The notes: generated by a model not told the origin, from the letters alone. Shown: positions 1 to 6,606, counted from the stretch's first letter. The stretch: DNA of 12,526 bases from CAYLLT01 sp964591605 (GCA_964591605.1 CAZQEN010000231.1:1-12526), one strand, 5' to 3'. Program-made: numbers and translations.

Positions 1-249
1 ACCTTGAGTGGGTGGGGGGAGTCAGCACGCGAAAAGGTCCTGCCCGGCAGGCAGGCCCTGCTTTCCATCCGGCTCGCATGAGTAGGTCCCGCCTGCCGGG
101 CGGGACCTTGGCGGGCGGGGGGTCGATACGCGAAGAGGTCCTGTCCGGCAGACAGGACCTACTGTGGGTAGGTCCCTTCTGCCGGAAGGGACCTTGAGTG
201 GGTGGGGGGAGTCAGCACGCGAAAAGGTCCTGCCCGGCAGGCAGGACCT
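1..249. repeat. REP/BIME-like array of five alternating palindromes in three composite units
   Basis: Five hairpins lie at 35-59, 84-108, 136-160, 170-194 and 225-249. Each has 10-bp arms and a 5-nt loop; the outer arm AGGTCC/GGACCT is constant. The loops alternate CGGCA, TGCCG, CGGCA, TGCCG, CGGCA. TGCCG is the reverse complement of CGGCA, so successive elements are in opposite orientation. Inner arm bases vary (TGCC, CGCC, TGTC, CTTC) but the other arm changes to match; only the first hairpin has a mismatch (C at 56). A TGCCG hairpin, a 25-30 nt G-rich spacer ending in ACGCGAA and a CGGCA hairpin form a composite unit: 84-160, 170-249, and a left-truncated copy at 1-59. Bases 1-55 repeat exactly at 191-245. 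Organisation resembles bacterial interspersed mosaic elements; mobilisation by a REP-associated transposase is inference, and none is encoded here. Confidence 0.85.
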
Positions 250-277
250 ACTGAATGTCGAGCGAAGGAGCAGATAC

Positions 278-1798
278 ATGGGTTTCATCCGGGCTTTTGC
301 GGCGATCTGCGTGGGTGTGGCGTGTCTGGCGGCAGGGGGCGAGGAGCCCCGGCCGCGGCTCAATGTGCTGATGATCGCCATTGACGACCTGCGGCCGGAG
401 GTCGGCTGCTACGGTGCGAGCTATGTGCACTCGCCCCACATCGACCGGCTGGCCAGAGACGGCGTCACCTTTACGCGGGCGTATTGCCAGCAGGCGGTGT
501 GCAGCCCGTCGCGCACGTCGCTGCTCACCGGCTTGCGGCCGGACGCGACGCGGATCTACGACCTGAACACGCACTTCCGCAAGACCATTCCCGGCATCGT
601 CACGCTTCCCGAGCATTTCAAGCAGCACGGCTACCACACGCAGGGGCTCAGCAAGATCTATCACGGCGACCTGGACGATCCGCAGTCCTGGAGCGTGCCG
701 CACTGGCGGCCGCAGGCGCCGACGTATCACAACCCCGACTCGCTCGCCGCGCTCGAAGAGCACCGCCGCGCCGTCGGCCCGCGGCCTCAGGCCGACAAGG
801 TGCTCGAGCGCGATCCGAAAACCGGCGTGCCGCTGCGCGTCCAGCGGGCCGGGCGGATCAACGGCCCATCCTGGGAGGCGGCGGACGTGCCCGACAACGC
901 ACTGATCGATGGCAAGACGGCCGATCGAGCCGTCGAGGTGCTGCGTGAGATCAAGGACCGGCCGTTCTTCCTGGCCGTCGGCTTCCTCAAGCCGCATCTG
1001 CCGTTTGTCGCCCCGCGCAAGTACTTCGAGCACTACCCGCTCGAATCGATCCAGACCGCTGGCAACCCCAATCCCCCGGAAGGCGCGCCTTCGCTGGCCA
1101 TGACCGACTACAACGAGCTCCGTAGCTACTCCGACATCCCCAAGAAGGGCCCTGTCCCCGAGGCAAAAGCAAAGGAGCTCATCCGGGCCTACCGGGCCGC
1201 CACAAGCTTCACCGATGCGCAGATCGGCCGAGTCCTCGATGAGCTGGATCGGCTCGGCCTGCGCGAGCGCACGGTGGTCGTGCTGTGGGGTGACCACGGC
1301 TGGCAGCTCGGCGAGCACGGCCAGTGGTGCAAGCACACGAATTTCGAGCTGGCCACGCGATCGCCGCTGATCATCAGCGCCCCGGGGTTGGCCTCGCGCG
1401 GCCGGCAGTCTGCGGCCCTGTCCGAATTCGTGGACATCTATCCGACGCTCTGCGAACTCGCGGGCCTGCCGATCCCCCCGAAGCTCGAGGGCCTGAGCCT
1501 GGTGCCGGTGTTGAAAGATCCGGACCGGCCATGGAAGACGGCGGCGTTCAGTCAGTATCCGCGCCAGAAGGTCATGGGCTACACGATGCGCACCGATCGC
1601 TACCGCTACACCGAATGGGCCGAGCCGGGCCAGCCGCCCGTCGGCGTCGAGCTCTACGATCACCAGACCGATCCGGGCGAGAACGTCAGCCTGGCGGGCC
1701 GAGAGAAGTACAAGGAGCTGGCGGCGAAGTTGAGCGGGCAGCTTCACGCGGGCTGGCGGGAAGCGCGGCCTGCCGAGGGCTCCTCCCTGACTCGGTAG
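278..1798 (+). CDS. Secreted sulfatase, iduronate-2-sulfatase-like
   Basis: 506-aa type I sulfatase, predicted to hydrolyse sulfate esters on glycans in the periplasm or outside the cell. The hydrophobic N-terminus (residues 3-20) looks like a signal peptide. Metal-binding Asp pair D36-D37 lies in the NVLMIAIDDLRPEVGCYG segment. The C-S-P-S-R motif at 75-79 makes C75 the residue converted to formylglycine. A second metal-site motif, WGDHGWQLGEHGQW, holds D339-H340. The stretches around QQAVCSPSR, RIYDLN and WGDHGWQLGEHG match iduronate-2-sulfatase (S1_7-like) better than arylsulfatase A; the actual substrate is unknown. The frame is open further upstream, but I chose ATG 278 because AAGGAG at 265-270 sits 7 nt before it and the upstream frame is translated repeat DNA. 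It converges on the HEAT-repeat gene. The palindrome array ends 28 nt before the start, so a structured 5' leader is possible. Confidence 0.93.
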   Translation: MGFIRAFAAICVGVACLAAGGEEPRPRLNVLMIAIDDLRPEVGCYGASYVHSPHIDRLARDGVTFTRAYCQQAVCSPSRTSLLTGLRPDATRIYDLNTHFRKTIPGIVTLPEHFKQHGYHTQGLSKIYHGDLDDPQSWSVPHWRPQAPTYHNPDSLAALEEHRRAVGPRPQADKVLERDPKTGVPLRVQRAGRINGPSWEAADVPDNALIDGKTADRAVEVLREIKDRPFFLAVGFLKPHLPFVAPRKYFEHYPLESIQTAGNPNPPEGAPSLAMTDYNELRSYSDIPKKGPVPEAKAKELIRAYRAATSFTDAQIGRVLDELDRLGLRERTVVVLWGDHGWQLGEHGQWCKHTNFELATRSPLIISAPGLASRGRQSAALSEFVDIYPTLCELAGLPIPPKLEGLSLVPVLKDPDRPWKTAAFSQYPRQKVMGYTMRTDRYRYTEWAEPGQPPVGVELYDHQTDPGENVSLAGREKYKELAAKLSGQLHAGWREARPAEGSSLTR

Positions 1799-1833
1799 CG
1801 TCGTTTTGGTTTCCGACTTTCGTGTTTCGGGTG

Positions 1834-1863
1834 CCCCACCGCGTCGCGAAGCGCGGGATGGGG
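1834..1863. repeat. Imperfect palindrome after the sulfatase gene
   Basis: CCCCACCGCG (1834-1843) pairs with CGCGG (1852-1856) and TGGGG (1859-1863), with a two-base GA bulge and an 8-nt loop. It lies 35 nt past the sulfatase stop, between convergent genes. It could act as a transcript-end hairpin for either direction, but no T-run follows on either strand, so intrinsic termination is unproven. Confidence 0.45.
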
Positions 1864-1888
1864 GATCGATCAGAGCCGCGCCGCTGAG

Positions 1889-1957
1889 GAAGCGGTCTGT
1901 GATCACGCAGAAGAACCCTCTCCCTGACGGTCGGGGCTCTGCGGGATTGACCGCTTC
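1889..1957. repeat. Three-tier nested palindrome between convergent genes
   Basis: The outer arms GAAGCGGTC (1889-1897) and GACCGCTTC (1949-1957) are perfect complements. Inside them CGCAGA (1906-1911) pairs with TCTGCG (1938-1943). The core CCCTGA (1922-1927) pairs with TCGGGG (1931-1936) through one T-G pair around a CGG loop. All three tiers are seen directly. From memory, the core word CCCTGACGGTCGGGG resembles a repeat common in planctomycete intergenic DNA; a genome-wide search would settle that. The element ends 12 nt before the stop codon of the HEAT-repeat gene. Confidence 0.6.
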
Positions 1958-1969
1958 TCGCGCACGCTC

Positions 1970-2539
1970 TCAGGTCGGCCGCTGCGCCGTCTGACCGACG
2001 CGGGTGGATTTGACCGGTTTGAGCCGCAGGCACGGCACGTCTTCGACTTTCTCGCCGCGCCGGCGGAGGGAATAGGCCAGATTCGGGCGGAAATCCTCGG
2101 GAGCGGTCTGCAGCGCGGCGCGGAGGGCGGCGAGCGACGCCTCGTCATCCATCCGTTGGAGGGCCATGCGGGCATCGTCACGCAGGGTCGCGTCGGTGAG
2201 CAGGGCGGCGAGCAGGGCGACCGCCCGGCGGCCGGCAATCTCCGAGAGCATCCAGATCACGTCACGGCGCAGTTGCGTCGCCTTGTGCGCCTTGAGGACA
2301 GCCAGCAGTTCTGAGACGACGCTACGTCGCTCCGCGTCAGCGCCGGGACGGCCGGCGTGGCGGACGATCACCCACATGGCCCGGGTGGCCGCGCGGGAAA
2401 CCTCACCTTCGCTTCCGGCGGCAACGGCGGCGAGAGGTTGGACGGCTGAAGCGCCGAGCGGGCCGGCCTGCTGCCACGCCTGGCCGCGGGCCTTCTCGTC
2501 CGAGCCCTTGATCTGCGAGATCAATTCGTCGCTGGTCAT
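1970..2539 (-). CDS. HEAT-repeat protein
   Basis: 189-aa, strongly alpha-helical, Ala/Leu/Arg-rich protein without a signal peptide. Helical pairs of HEAT type cover about residues 12-60, 72-105 and 105-160, for example RRDVIWMLSEIAGRRAVALLAALL and LRDDARMALQRMDDEASLAALRAAL. The basic tail (165-189) looks unstructured. HEAT solenoids are protein-interaction scaffolds; no enzyme motif is visible and the partner is unknown. The ATG at 2539 has GGAG about 7 nt upstream. It follows the Gfo/Idh/MocA gene on the same strand across a 99-nt gap filled by tandem hairpins, so co-transcription is likely and the oxidoreductase or its pathway is the natural candidate partner (inference). It converges on the sulfatase gene. 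Confidence 0.82.
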   Translation of the reverse strand: MTSDELISQIKGSDEKARGQAWQQAGPLGASAVQPLAAVAAGSEGEVSRAATRAMWVIVRHAGRPGADAERRSVVSELLAVLKAHKATQLRRDVIWMLSEIAGRRAVALLAALLTDATLRDDARMALQRMDDEASLAALRAALQTAPEDFRPNLAYSLRRRGEKVEDVPCLRLKPVKSTRVGQTAQRPT

Positions 2540-2552
2540 GTCACACTCCAGT

Positions 2553-2640
2553 CAGAGCCGGGCTCACAGAGCCCGGCTCTGGGTTTCCGGGCTCACAGAG
2601 CCCGGCTCTGAGTTTCCGGGCTCACAGAGCCCGGCTCTCT
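2553..2640. repeat. Tandem 29-bp hairpin repeat, three copies, between two cistrons
   Basis: The word CCGGGCTCACAGAGCCCGG begins at 2558, 2587 and 2616, a strict 29-bp period. Each copy folds as CCGGGCT, loop CACAG, AGCCCGG. The first copy extends to a perfect 12-bp stem (2553-2564 with 2570-2581). Linkers are CTCTGGGTTT and CTCTGAGTTT. On the transcribed - strand the array starts directly at the TAG stop of the oxidoreductase gene (2641-2639) and ends 13 nt before the HEAT-gene ATG. Intercistronic REPs, as between malE and malF in E. coli, can stabilise the upstream mRNA and lower downstream expression; the same role here is inference. Confidence 0.85.
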
Positions 2641-3994
2641 ACAGGCAATAAGGATAACGCTGCGGGCGGCTCATCATCCGCCGGGCCTCGGCGTCGCCGA
2701 TGATCTCGGCCCTGGCCTGGTCCCACTTGAGCGGCCGGCCGAGGATGAACGCCAGGTTACCGAGTACACACAGGTTCGAGACCCCGACCGCCGCGTCGAT
2801 GTTCATGATCGTCTTTTTGCCCGTGCGGATGCCTTCGAACCAGTCTTCCTTGTGGCCGGGGCTCTTATAGACATCTGTCGCGCCCGCGGGCGGCTCCCAC
2901 TCGCGCACCTTGCGTTCCACCCACGTGCCGCCGTCGCCGCCCCAGTGAGTCATCGTGCCCTTGTCGCCGTGGTACACCGCGCCATAGCCCGGGCGGACGA
3001 TCTTGTCTTCGCCTTCCCTGCGCTCCTCGGCGGGGGGCATCGCGTTTTCCTTCTGCGTCCAGGTCATGATCCAGTCGGGATTCTTGAAGGTATATTTCAC
3101 CTCCATCGTGACCGCGGCGTCCCAGAGTCCCTTCGCCGGCCGTGTGCCCGTCGCCTCGATCGTGACCGGCCCGGTGCCGTCGGCGCCCATCCACCACATC
3201 GCGCAGCTCATCACGTGGGCCCCGCGGTCGCGGATCTGCCCGCCGCCGGATTGCATGATCCAGCGGAACGCGCCGGGGTGATACTTCTTGTTGTACGGCC
3301 GCCAGCTCAGCGGGCCGAGCCACAGATCCCAGTCGAGCTCCGGCGGCGGATCGCTGTCGGGCACGGGGTTGTCATCACTGGGGCTCGGGTAGTGGTAACA
3401 CGCGACGTGGTGGACGCGTCCGATCACGCCGTTTACCAGATAGCGATGGGCCAGGTACGCCTCCGGCTGCGAACGGCCCTGCGAGCCAACCTGCACGGAG
3501 ATCTTGTTCTCGCGGGCGGCCTTCACCATCGCGTGGCCTTCTTCGATCGTGCAGCAGGCGGGCTTCTCGACGTAGACGTGCTTGCCGCACTCGGCCGCGT
3601 GGACCATCTGCACGGCGTGCCAGTGGTCGGGCGTGGCGATGACGACCGCGTCGACGTCCTTGCGCTCGAGGATGTAGCGGTAATCGCGATAGGCCTGGGC
3701 CTGCGGGCCGGCGGTTTCGAGCGCCTTGGCGAGGCGGGCCTCGTCCGCGTCACAGACGGCAGCGATGTTGACCGCCCCGCTCGTCTGGCGCGAGACCATG
3801 TCCCGCAGGTGATAGCCGCCCATGCCGCCCACGCCGATGTGGGCGACGGTGATGCGGTCGTTCGCACCCGGCTTCCCGGGCGCGGCCCGCACGCCCGACG
3901 GCACGAAATACGGCAGGCCGACGGCCGATGCGGCGGACGCGCCCATCGCCTTGAGCAGCGTTCGCCGACGGATATGGATTGGTTTCTCAGGCAT
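2639..3994 (-). CDS. Tat-exported Gfo/Idh/MocA-family oxidoreductase
   Basis: 451-aa NAD(P)-dependent oxidoreductase or dehydratase-like enzyme acting on a sugar or polyol derivative. The N-terminus carries a twin-arginine signal, RRRTLLKAMG at 9-18, then a small-residue stretch to about residue 38, so the folded cofactor-bound protein is probably exported. The Rossmann fold starts at ITVAHIGVGGMGGYH (48-62, GxGxxG). The family EKP motif is at 143-145 (YVEKP), with the conserved ATPDHWH at 120-126. The C-terminal substrate domain includes GGGQIRDRGAH (250-260). Length and domain order are usual for the Tat-exported planctomycete branch; substrate cannot be read from sequence. ATG 3994 has GAGG about 8 nt upstream. 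A hairpin-filled gap leads to the HEAT-repeat gene downstream, and the gene is divergent from the DUF485/ActP pair. Confidence 0.93.
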   Translation of the reverse strand: MPEKPIHIRRRTLLKAMGASAASAVGLPYFVPSGVRAAPGKPGANDRITVAHIGVGGMGGYHLRDMVSRQTSGAVNIAAVCDADEARLAKALETAGPQAQAYRDYRYILERKDVDAVVIATPDHWHAVQMVHAAECGKHVYVEKPACCTIEEGHAMVKAARENKISVQVGSQGRSQPEAYLAHRYLVNGVIGRVHHVACYHYPSPSDDNPVPDSDPPPELDWDLWLGPLSWRPYNKKYHPGAFRWIMQSGGGQIRDRGAHVMSCAMWWMGADGTGPVTIEATGTRPAKGLWDAAVTMEVKYTFKNPDWIMTWTQKENAMPPAEERREGEDKIVRPGYGAVYHGDKGTMTHWGGDGGTWVERKVREWEPPAGATDVYKSPGHKEDWFEGIRTGKKTIMNIDAAVGVSNLCVLGNLAFILGRPLKWDQARAEIIGDAEARRMMSRPQRYPYCL

Positions 3995-4030
3995 GGATCA
4001 TCCTCGATTCGGGAATGCGACCCGGGCCGA

Positions 4031-4060
4031 ATCGTATTCGCAACCAGCCGATCAAGGCAA
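4031..4060 (-). promoter_or_regulatory. Candidate sigma70-type promoter for the oxidoreductase gene
   Basis: Reading the - strand, TTGCCT (4060-4055) and TACGAT (4036-4031) are separated by 18 nt; each matches four of six consensus bases. The -10 box ends 36 nt before the ATG at 3994. This is a visual match only, in DNA where chance matches are possible. Confidence 0.28.
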
Positions 4061-4118
4061 GCATGTCCAGGGGGGCAGAAGGGATGGTCGTGGCAGTCTT
4101 TCCGGAAAGGTCCGCCGT

Positions 4119-4181
4119 TTGTGGTGCAGGCGTCTCGCCTGCACCGTGTCCCGGCGCGCCGGGAAGACGGCTGCACCACAA
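4119..4181. repeat. Composite palindromic element with two competing folds
   Basis: TGTGGTGCAG (4120-4129) is the perfect complement of CTGCACCACA (4171-4180), so the element has 10-bp terminal inverted repeats. The left terminal arm overlaps an internal 10-bp stem, GGTGCAGGCG (4123-4132) with CGCCTGCACC (4136-4145), loop TCT. A third palindrome, CCCGGCGCGCCGGG (4150-4163), lies between. The terminal and left internal pairings share bases and cannot form together. From memory, GTGCAGGCG-type repeats are frequent in planctomycete and verrucomicrobial genomes and cause spurious ORFs. Confidence 0.75.
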
Positions 4182-4231
4182 CGCGGGCCTCACTGCGCGA
4201 GCCAATGGTCAGACCCGAAGGGATGCCGTCA

Positions 4232-4250
4232 GGGCGGCGACACGCCGCCC
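4232..4250. repeat. Perfect 8-bp hairpin upstream of the symporter operon
   Basis: GGGCGGCG (4232-4239) and CGCCGCCC (4243-4250) are perfect complements around an ACA loop. The hairpin overlaps the -35 part of the candidate rightward promoter. It may be another REP-like element or an operator-like site; it has no T-run. Confidence 0.5.
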
Positions 4251-4266
4251 GCTGATGTGCTACACT
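4237..4266 (+). promoter_or_regulatory. Candidate promoter for the DUF485-symporter operon
   Basis: GCGACA (4237-4242) and TACACT (4261-4266), 18 nt apart, each match four of six sigma70 consensus bases. This would give a leader of about 60 nt before the ATG at 4335. The -35 box lies in the loop and right arm of the GC hairpin at 4232-4250. The match is weak and unsupported by other evidence. Confidence 0.22.
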
Positions 4267-4277
4267 GCCCGGCACTG

Positions 4278-4300
4278 CGCCACTTCGGGCTGGAGTGGCG
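4278..4300 (+). promoter_or_regulatory. Leader hairpin upstream of the DUF485-symporter operon
   Basis: CGCCACT (4278-4284) pairs perfectly with AGTGGCG (4294-4300). Two more pairs (T-G, C-G) extend it to nine, leaving a GGGCT loop. It ends 34 nt before the ATG and 23 nt before the GGAG ribosome-binding site, so it would lie in the 5' leader. Any regulatory role is inference. Confidence 0.35.
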
Positions 4301-4334
4301 ATTCATCGCATCGCACAACGCCTGGAGCCGTCAG

Positions 4335-4652
4335 ATGCACGTACCGCGCGAACCGGACCCGTCCCTCTTCGCTGAGCCGCCGCCGGAACCGCCCCACGAC
4401 GTGAACGGACGCACGGCGCAGCGGAACGCCCGCTACGGGCTCTGGCTGTTCGCGGTCTATGTCGTGCTCTACGGCGGGTTCATCATCGCGGCCGCCTTCC
4501 GGCCCGAGTGGATGACGCGCACCGCCCCCGGCGGGGTCAACGTGGCCATCGCCTATGGCATCGCGCTGATCGCAGCCGCCCTCGTGCTGGCGCTGGTTTA
4601 CATGCTGCTGTGCCGAGGTCCCGCGGCGGCCGGAGGGAGGGCGAGACTGTGA
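4335..4652 (+). CDS. DUF485 inner-membrane protein (YjcH-like)
   Basis: 105-aa small membrane protein. A cytoplasmic Pro-rich head (1-28) precedes two membrane segments, about 35-55 (LWLFAVYVVLYGGFIIAAAF) and 70-93. The central AFRPEWM...GVNVAIAYGIALIAAALVLALVYM pattern is that of DUF485, the family of E. coli YjcH, which is encoded next to the acetate permease ActP. DUF485 proteins are thought to accompany the permease; the mechanism is not known. ATG 4335 has GGAG at 4324-4327, 7 nt upstream; the frame is open far upstream, but only through repeat DNA and the antisense of the oxidoreductase gene. Its TGA overlaps the GTG start of the symporter (4649-4652), so the two are translationally coupled. 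Confidence 0.85.
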   Translation: MHVPREPDPSLFAEPPPEPPHDVNGRTAQRNARYGLWLFAVYVVLYGGFIIAAAFRPEWMTRTAPGGVNVAIAYGIALIAAALVLALVYMLLCRGPAAAGGRARL

Positions 4653-6595
4653 TTTACGAGAGCTCGCTCACCGCGATCGCGATTTTCCTGTTTTTTGTCG
4701 GCGTCGTCCTGGGTCTGAGTTTCTACCTCGGGGCCAGGGCCCGCTCGGCCCGCGGGTACTTTGCCGCCCATGGCGAGATCCACTGGGCGGTCAACGGCAT
4801 TGCCTTTGCCGGTGATTACCTCTCCGCGGCATCGTTCCTGGGTATCTGCGGACTGATCGCATTCTACGGCTACGACGGGTTCCTCTACTCGATCGGGTAC
4901 CTGGCCGGCTGGATCGTCGCCCTCTTCGTCGTGGCCGAGCCGCTCAAGCGCCTCGGCCGCTTCACCTTCGCCGACGCCCTCGACAGCCGGTTCAACTCGC
5001 GCGGCATCAAGTTCACGGCGGCGGTGAGTACGCTCGTGGTCAGCCTGTTCTACCTGATCCCGCAGATGGTGGGCGCGGGTGCATTGATCCGGCCGCTGCT
5101 CGGGCTCCCGCATTACGCGGGCGTGCTTTCGGTCGGAGTGGTCGTGATCCTCATCGTCGTGACCGCCGGCATGGTCTCCACGACGTACGTCCAGTTCATC
5201 AAGGGCTCGTTGCTCGTGATCTTCTGCGCGATCCTCACGCTGATGATCCTGAACCGCGGCCTGACCACCGAGCCCAGCCAAACGGGCAAGCCGCACTTCG
5301 AGGCCCGTACGATAACGCGGGCGGAGTTGCTCGCCCAGGCTGGCGTGGCGGAGCTTCCGGCAGATGGAAAATGGACCGACGACTATGTCCGCGTGCGCGA
5401 CACGGGCGGACGCGTCAGCGTGTGGCGGCGGACGGCCCGCAACGCGGAAACGCTCTGGGAAACGCAGACGGTCACGGTCGGCAGGGGCGGCCGGCGGATC
5501 GTCAACGGCATCCCGCAGGGCCGCGGCGAAGGGCAGGGCGATCTGCACGCCGTGGGGCACATCGCAAGCCTGCCGGGAGGGCGTACATCCACCGGGCCGC
5601 TCGGGCCCTTCGAGTTTTTCCGCACGCTGCAGGACAGCACGATCATCCTCTGGTCGTCAGAGAAAATCGCCGAGGCGGATGGTTCGACGACGACCGTGTA
5701 CTACCCGCAGCCCACGCCGGGCAGTCAGGTGCTCGTGCCGGGCGCCAGCGCCACCTTCAAGGGCCTCACCAGCGGCAGGCTGCGCGACCGGCTCGACTTC
5801 ATCTCGCTCATGCTCGCCCTGTTCTGCGGGACGGCGTCGCTGCCGCACATCCTGATCCGCTATTACACCGTCAAAGACGAGGCCGCCGCCCGCAAGAGTA
5901 CCGTCGTAGGCATCGCCAGCATCGGGTTTTTCTACGTGCTCACGCTCTACCTGGGTCTGGGGGCGATGACCAGCGGCGCCCTCGATGTCACCGACAGCAA
6001 CATGGCCGCCCCGCTGCTCGCGCGGAGTTTCAACCACTGGCTGTTCGCGATCATCTCGGCCATCGCGTTCACCACCGTGCTCGGCACGGTCAGCGGGCTG
6101 ATCATGGCTTCGAGCGGCGCCGTCGCCCACGACCTGATGAGCAACCTGCTGCGCATGCGGCTCGACGATCACGGCAAGGTCAAGGCCGGCAAGTGCGCGG
6201 CGGTCGTCGTGGGCATCATCGCGATGGTGCTCGGAGTGCTGTTCCAGCGCATGAACGTGAGCTTTCTGGTCGGCTGGGCGTTCAACATCGCGGCGTCGGC
6301 GAACCTGCCTTCGCTGGTGATGCTCCTCTTCTGGCGCGGCACGACGCGGCAGGGCATCACGGCCGCGATCGCCGTCGGCATGGTTTCATCGCTGGCGTGG
6401 ATCCTGATGAGCGCCCAGGTCTACCGCGACGTCTATGGCCTCAACCCGGCCGACGCCCTCGCCCCCTTCAGCCAGCCGGGACTGGTGACGATCCCGCTGG
6501 GGTTCCTCGTACTGATCGTGGTGTCGCTCATCACAAAGAGGTCCGTCTCTCCTGACAGCACTCAGGTCGACCGGCGGGTTGCCGTTCGTGCGTAA
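4649..6595 (+). CDS. actP: Sodium/solute symporter, cation-acetate symporter (ActP) type
   Basis: 648-aa SSS-family permease, probably importing acetate or a similar short carboxylate with sodium. Membrane segments are visible from residue 8, with GEIHWAVNGIAFAGDYLSAASFLGICG (42-68) and GTASLPHILIRYYTVKDE (394-411) typical of the ActP branch. A large hydrophilic loop, about 203-380, interrupts the membrane core. It raises the length well above the roughly 550 residues of E. coli ActP. The core resumes at LDFISLMLALFCG. The GTG at 4649 overlaps the DUF485 stop as GTGA, and GGAGGGAGG lies at 4632-4640; longer readings of this frame would run inside the DUF485 gene. The symbol is by family resemblance and DUF485 pairing; solute specificity is unproven. 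It converges on the GH38-like gene across a repeat cluster. Confidence 0.88.
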   Translation: MIYESSLTAIAIFLFFVGVVLGLSFYLGARARSARGYFAAHGEIHWAVNGIAFAGDYLSAASFLGICGLIAFYGYDGFLYSIGYLAGWIVALFVVAEPLKRLGRFTFADALDSRFNSRGIKFTAAVSTLVVSLFYLIPQMVGAGALIRPLLGLPHYAGVLSVGVVVILIVVTAGMVSTTYVQFIKGSLLVIFCAILTLMILNRGLTTEPSQTGKPHFEARTITRAELLAQAGVAELPADGKWTDDYVRVRDTGGRVSVWRRTARNAETLWETQTVTVGRGGRRIVNGIPQGRGEGQGDLHAVGHIASLPGGRTSTGPLGPFEFFRTLQDSTIILWSSEKIAEADGSTTTVYYPQPTPGSQVLVPGASATFKGLTSGRLRDRLDFISLMLALFCGTASLPHILIRYYTVKDEAAARKSTVVGIASIGFFYVLTLYLGLGAMTSGALDVTDSNMAAPLLARSFNHWLFAIISAIAFTTVLGTVSGLIMASSGAVAHDLMSNLLRMRLDDHGKVKAGKCAAVVVGIIAMVLGVLFQRMNVSFLVGWAFNIAASANLPSLVMLLFWRGTTRQGITAAIAVGMVSSLAWILMSAQVYRDVYGLNPADALAPFSQPGLVTIPLGFLVLIVVSLITKRSVSPDSTQVDRRVAVRA

Positions 6596-6606
6596 AGGGC
6601 CCGATG

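Larger units (their letters stand above)
3995..4334. other. 340-bp divergent intergenic region packed with palindromes
   Basis: This gap separates two divergent transcription units and I see no credible gene in it. From left to right it holds a candidate leftward promoter (4031-4060), a 12-nt palindrome CTTTCCGGAAAG (4098-4109), a composite palindromic element (4119-4181), an 8-bp hairpin (4232-4250), a candidate rightward promoter (4237-4266) and a leader hairpin (4278-4300). Short open frames here only translate the repeats and have no ribosome-binding sites. Confidence 0.7.

Noticed and set aside
1..249. CRISPR-like array or rho-independent terminators
   Set aside because: Spacers between palindromes are related to each other and irregular in length, and no T-runs follow the stems.
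164..277. Upstream extension of the sulfatase to 164
   Set aside because: The added 38 residues translate the repeat array, there is no ribosome-binding site there, and a clear signal peptide begins at 278 behind AAGGAG.
248..1906. 552-codon open frame on the - strand across the sulfatase gene
   Set aside because: Its product is Arg/Leu-rich with no family motifs. High GC opens long antisense frames, and the + strand sulfatase motifs are unmistakable. The same applies to the open + strand frames at 2852-4255, 7312-8388, 8527-9693 and 11297-12253.
2553..2640. CRISPR array
   Set aside because: The units are contiguous with a 29-bp period and nearly identical linkers, so there are no unique spacers, and no cas gene is present.
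4508..4648. Longer start for the symporter within the DUF485 gene
   Set aside because: That frame runs inside a recognisable DUF485 protein and has no hydrophobic N-terminus; the GTG at 4649 has a strong ribosome-binding site and a stop-start overlap.
3822..4652. 276-residue protein containing the DUF485 domain
   Set aside because: The first 171 codons are the antisense of the oxidoreductase gene and translated repeats; the DUF485 homology and a good ribosome-binding site start at 4335.
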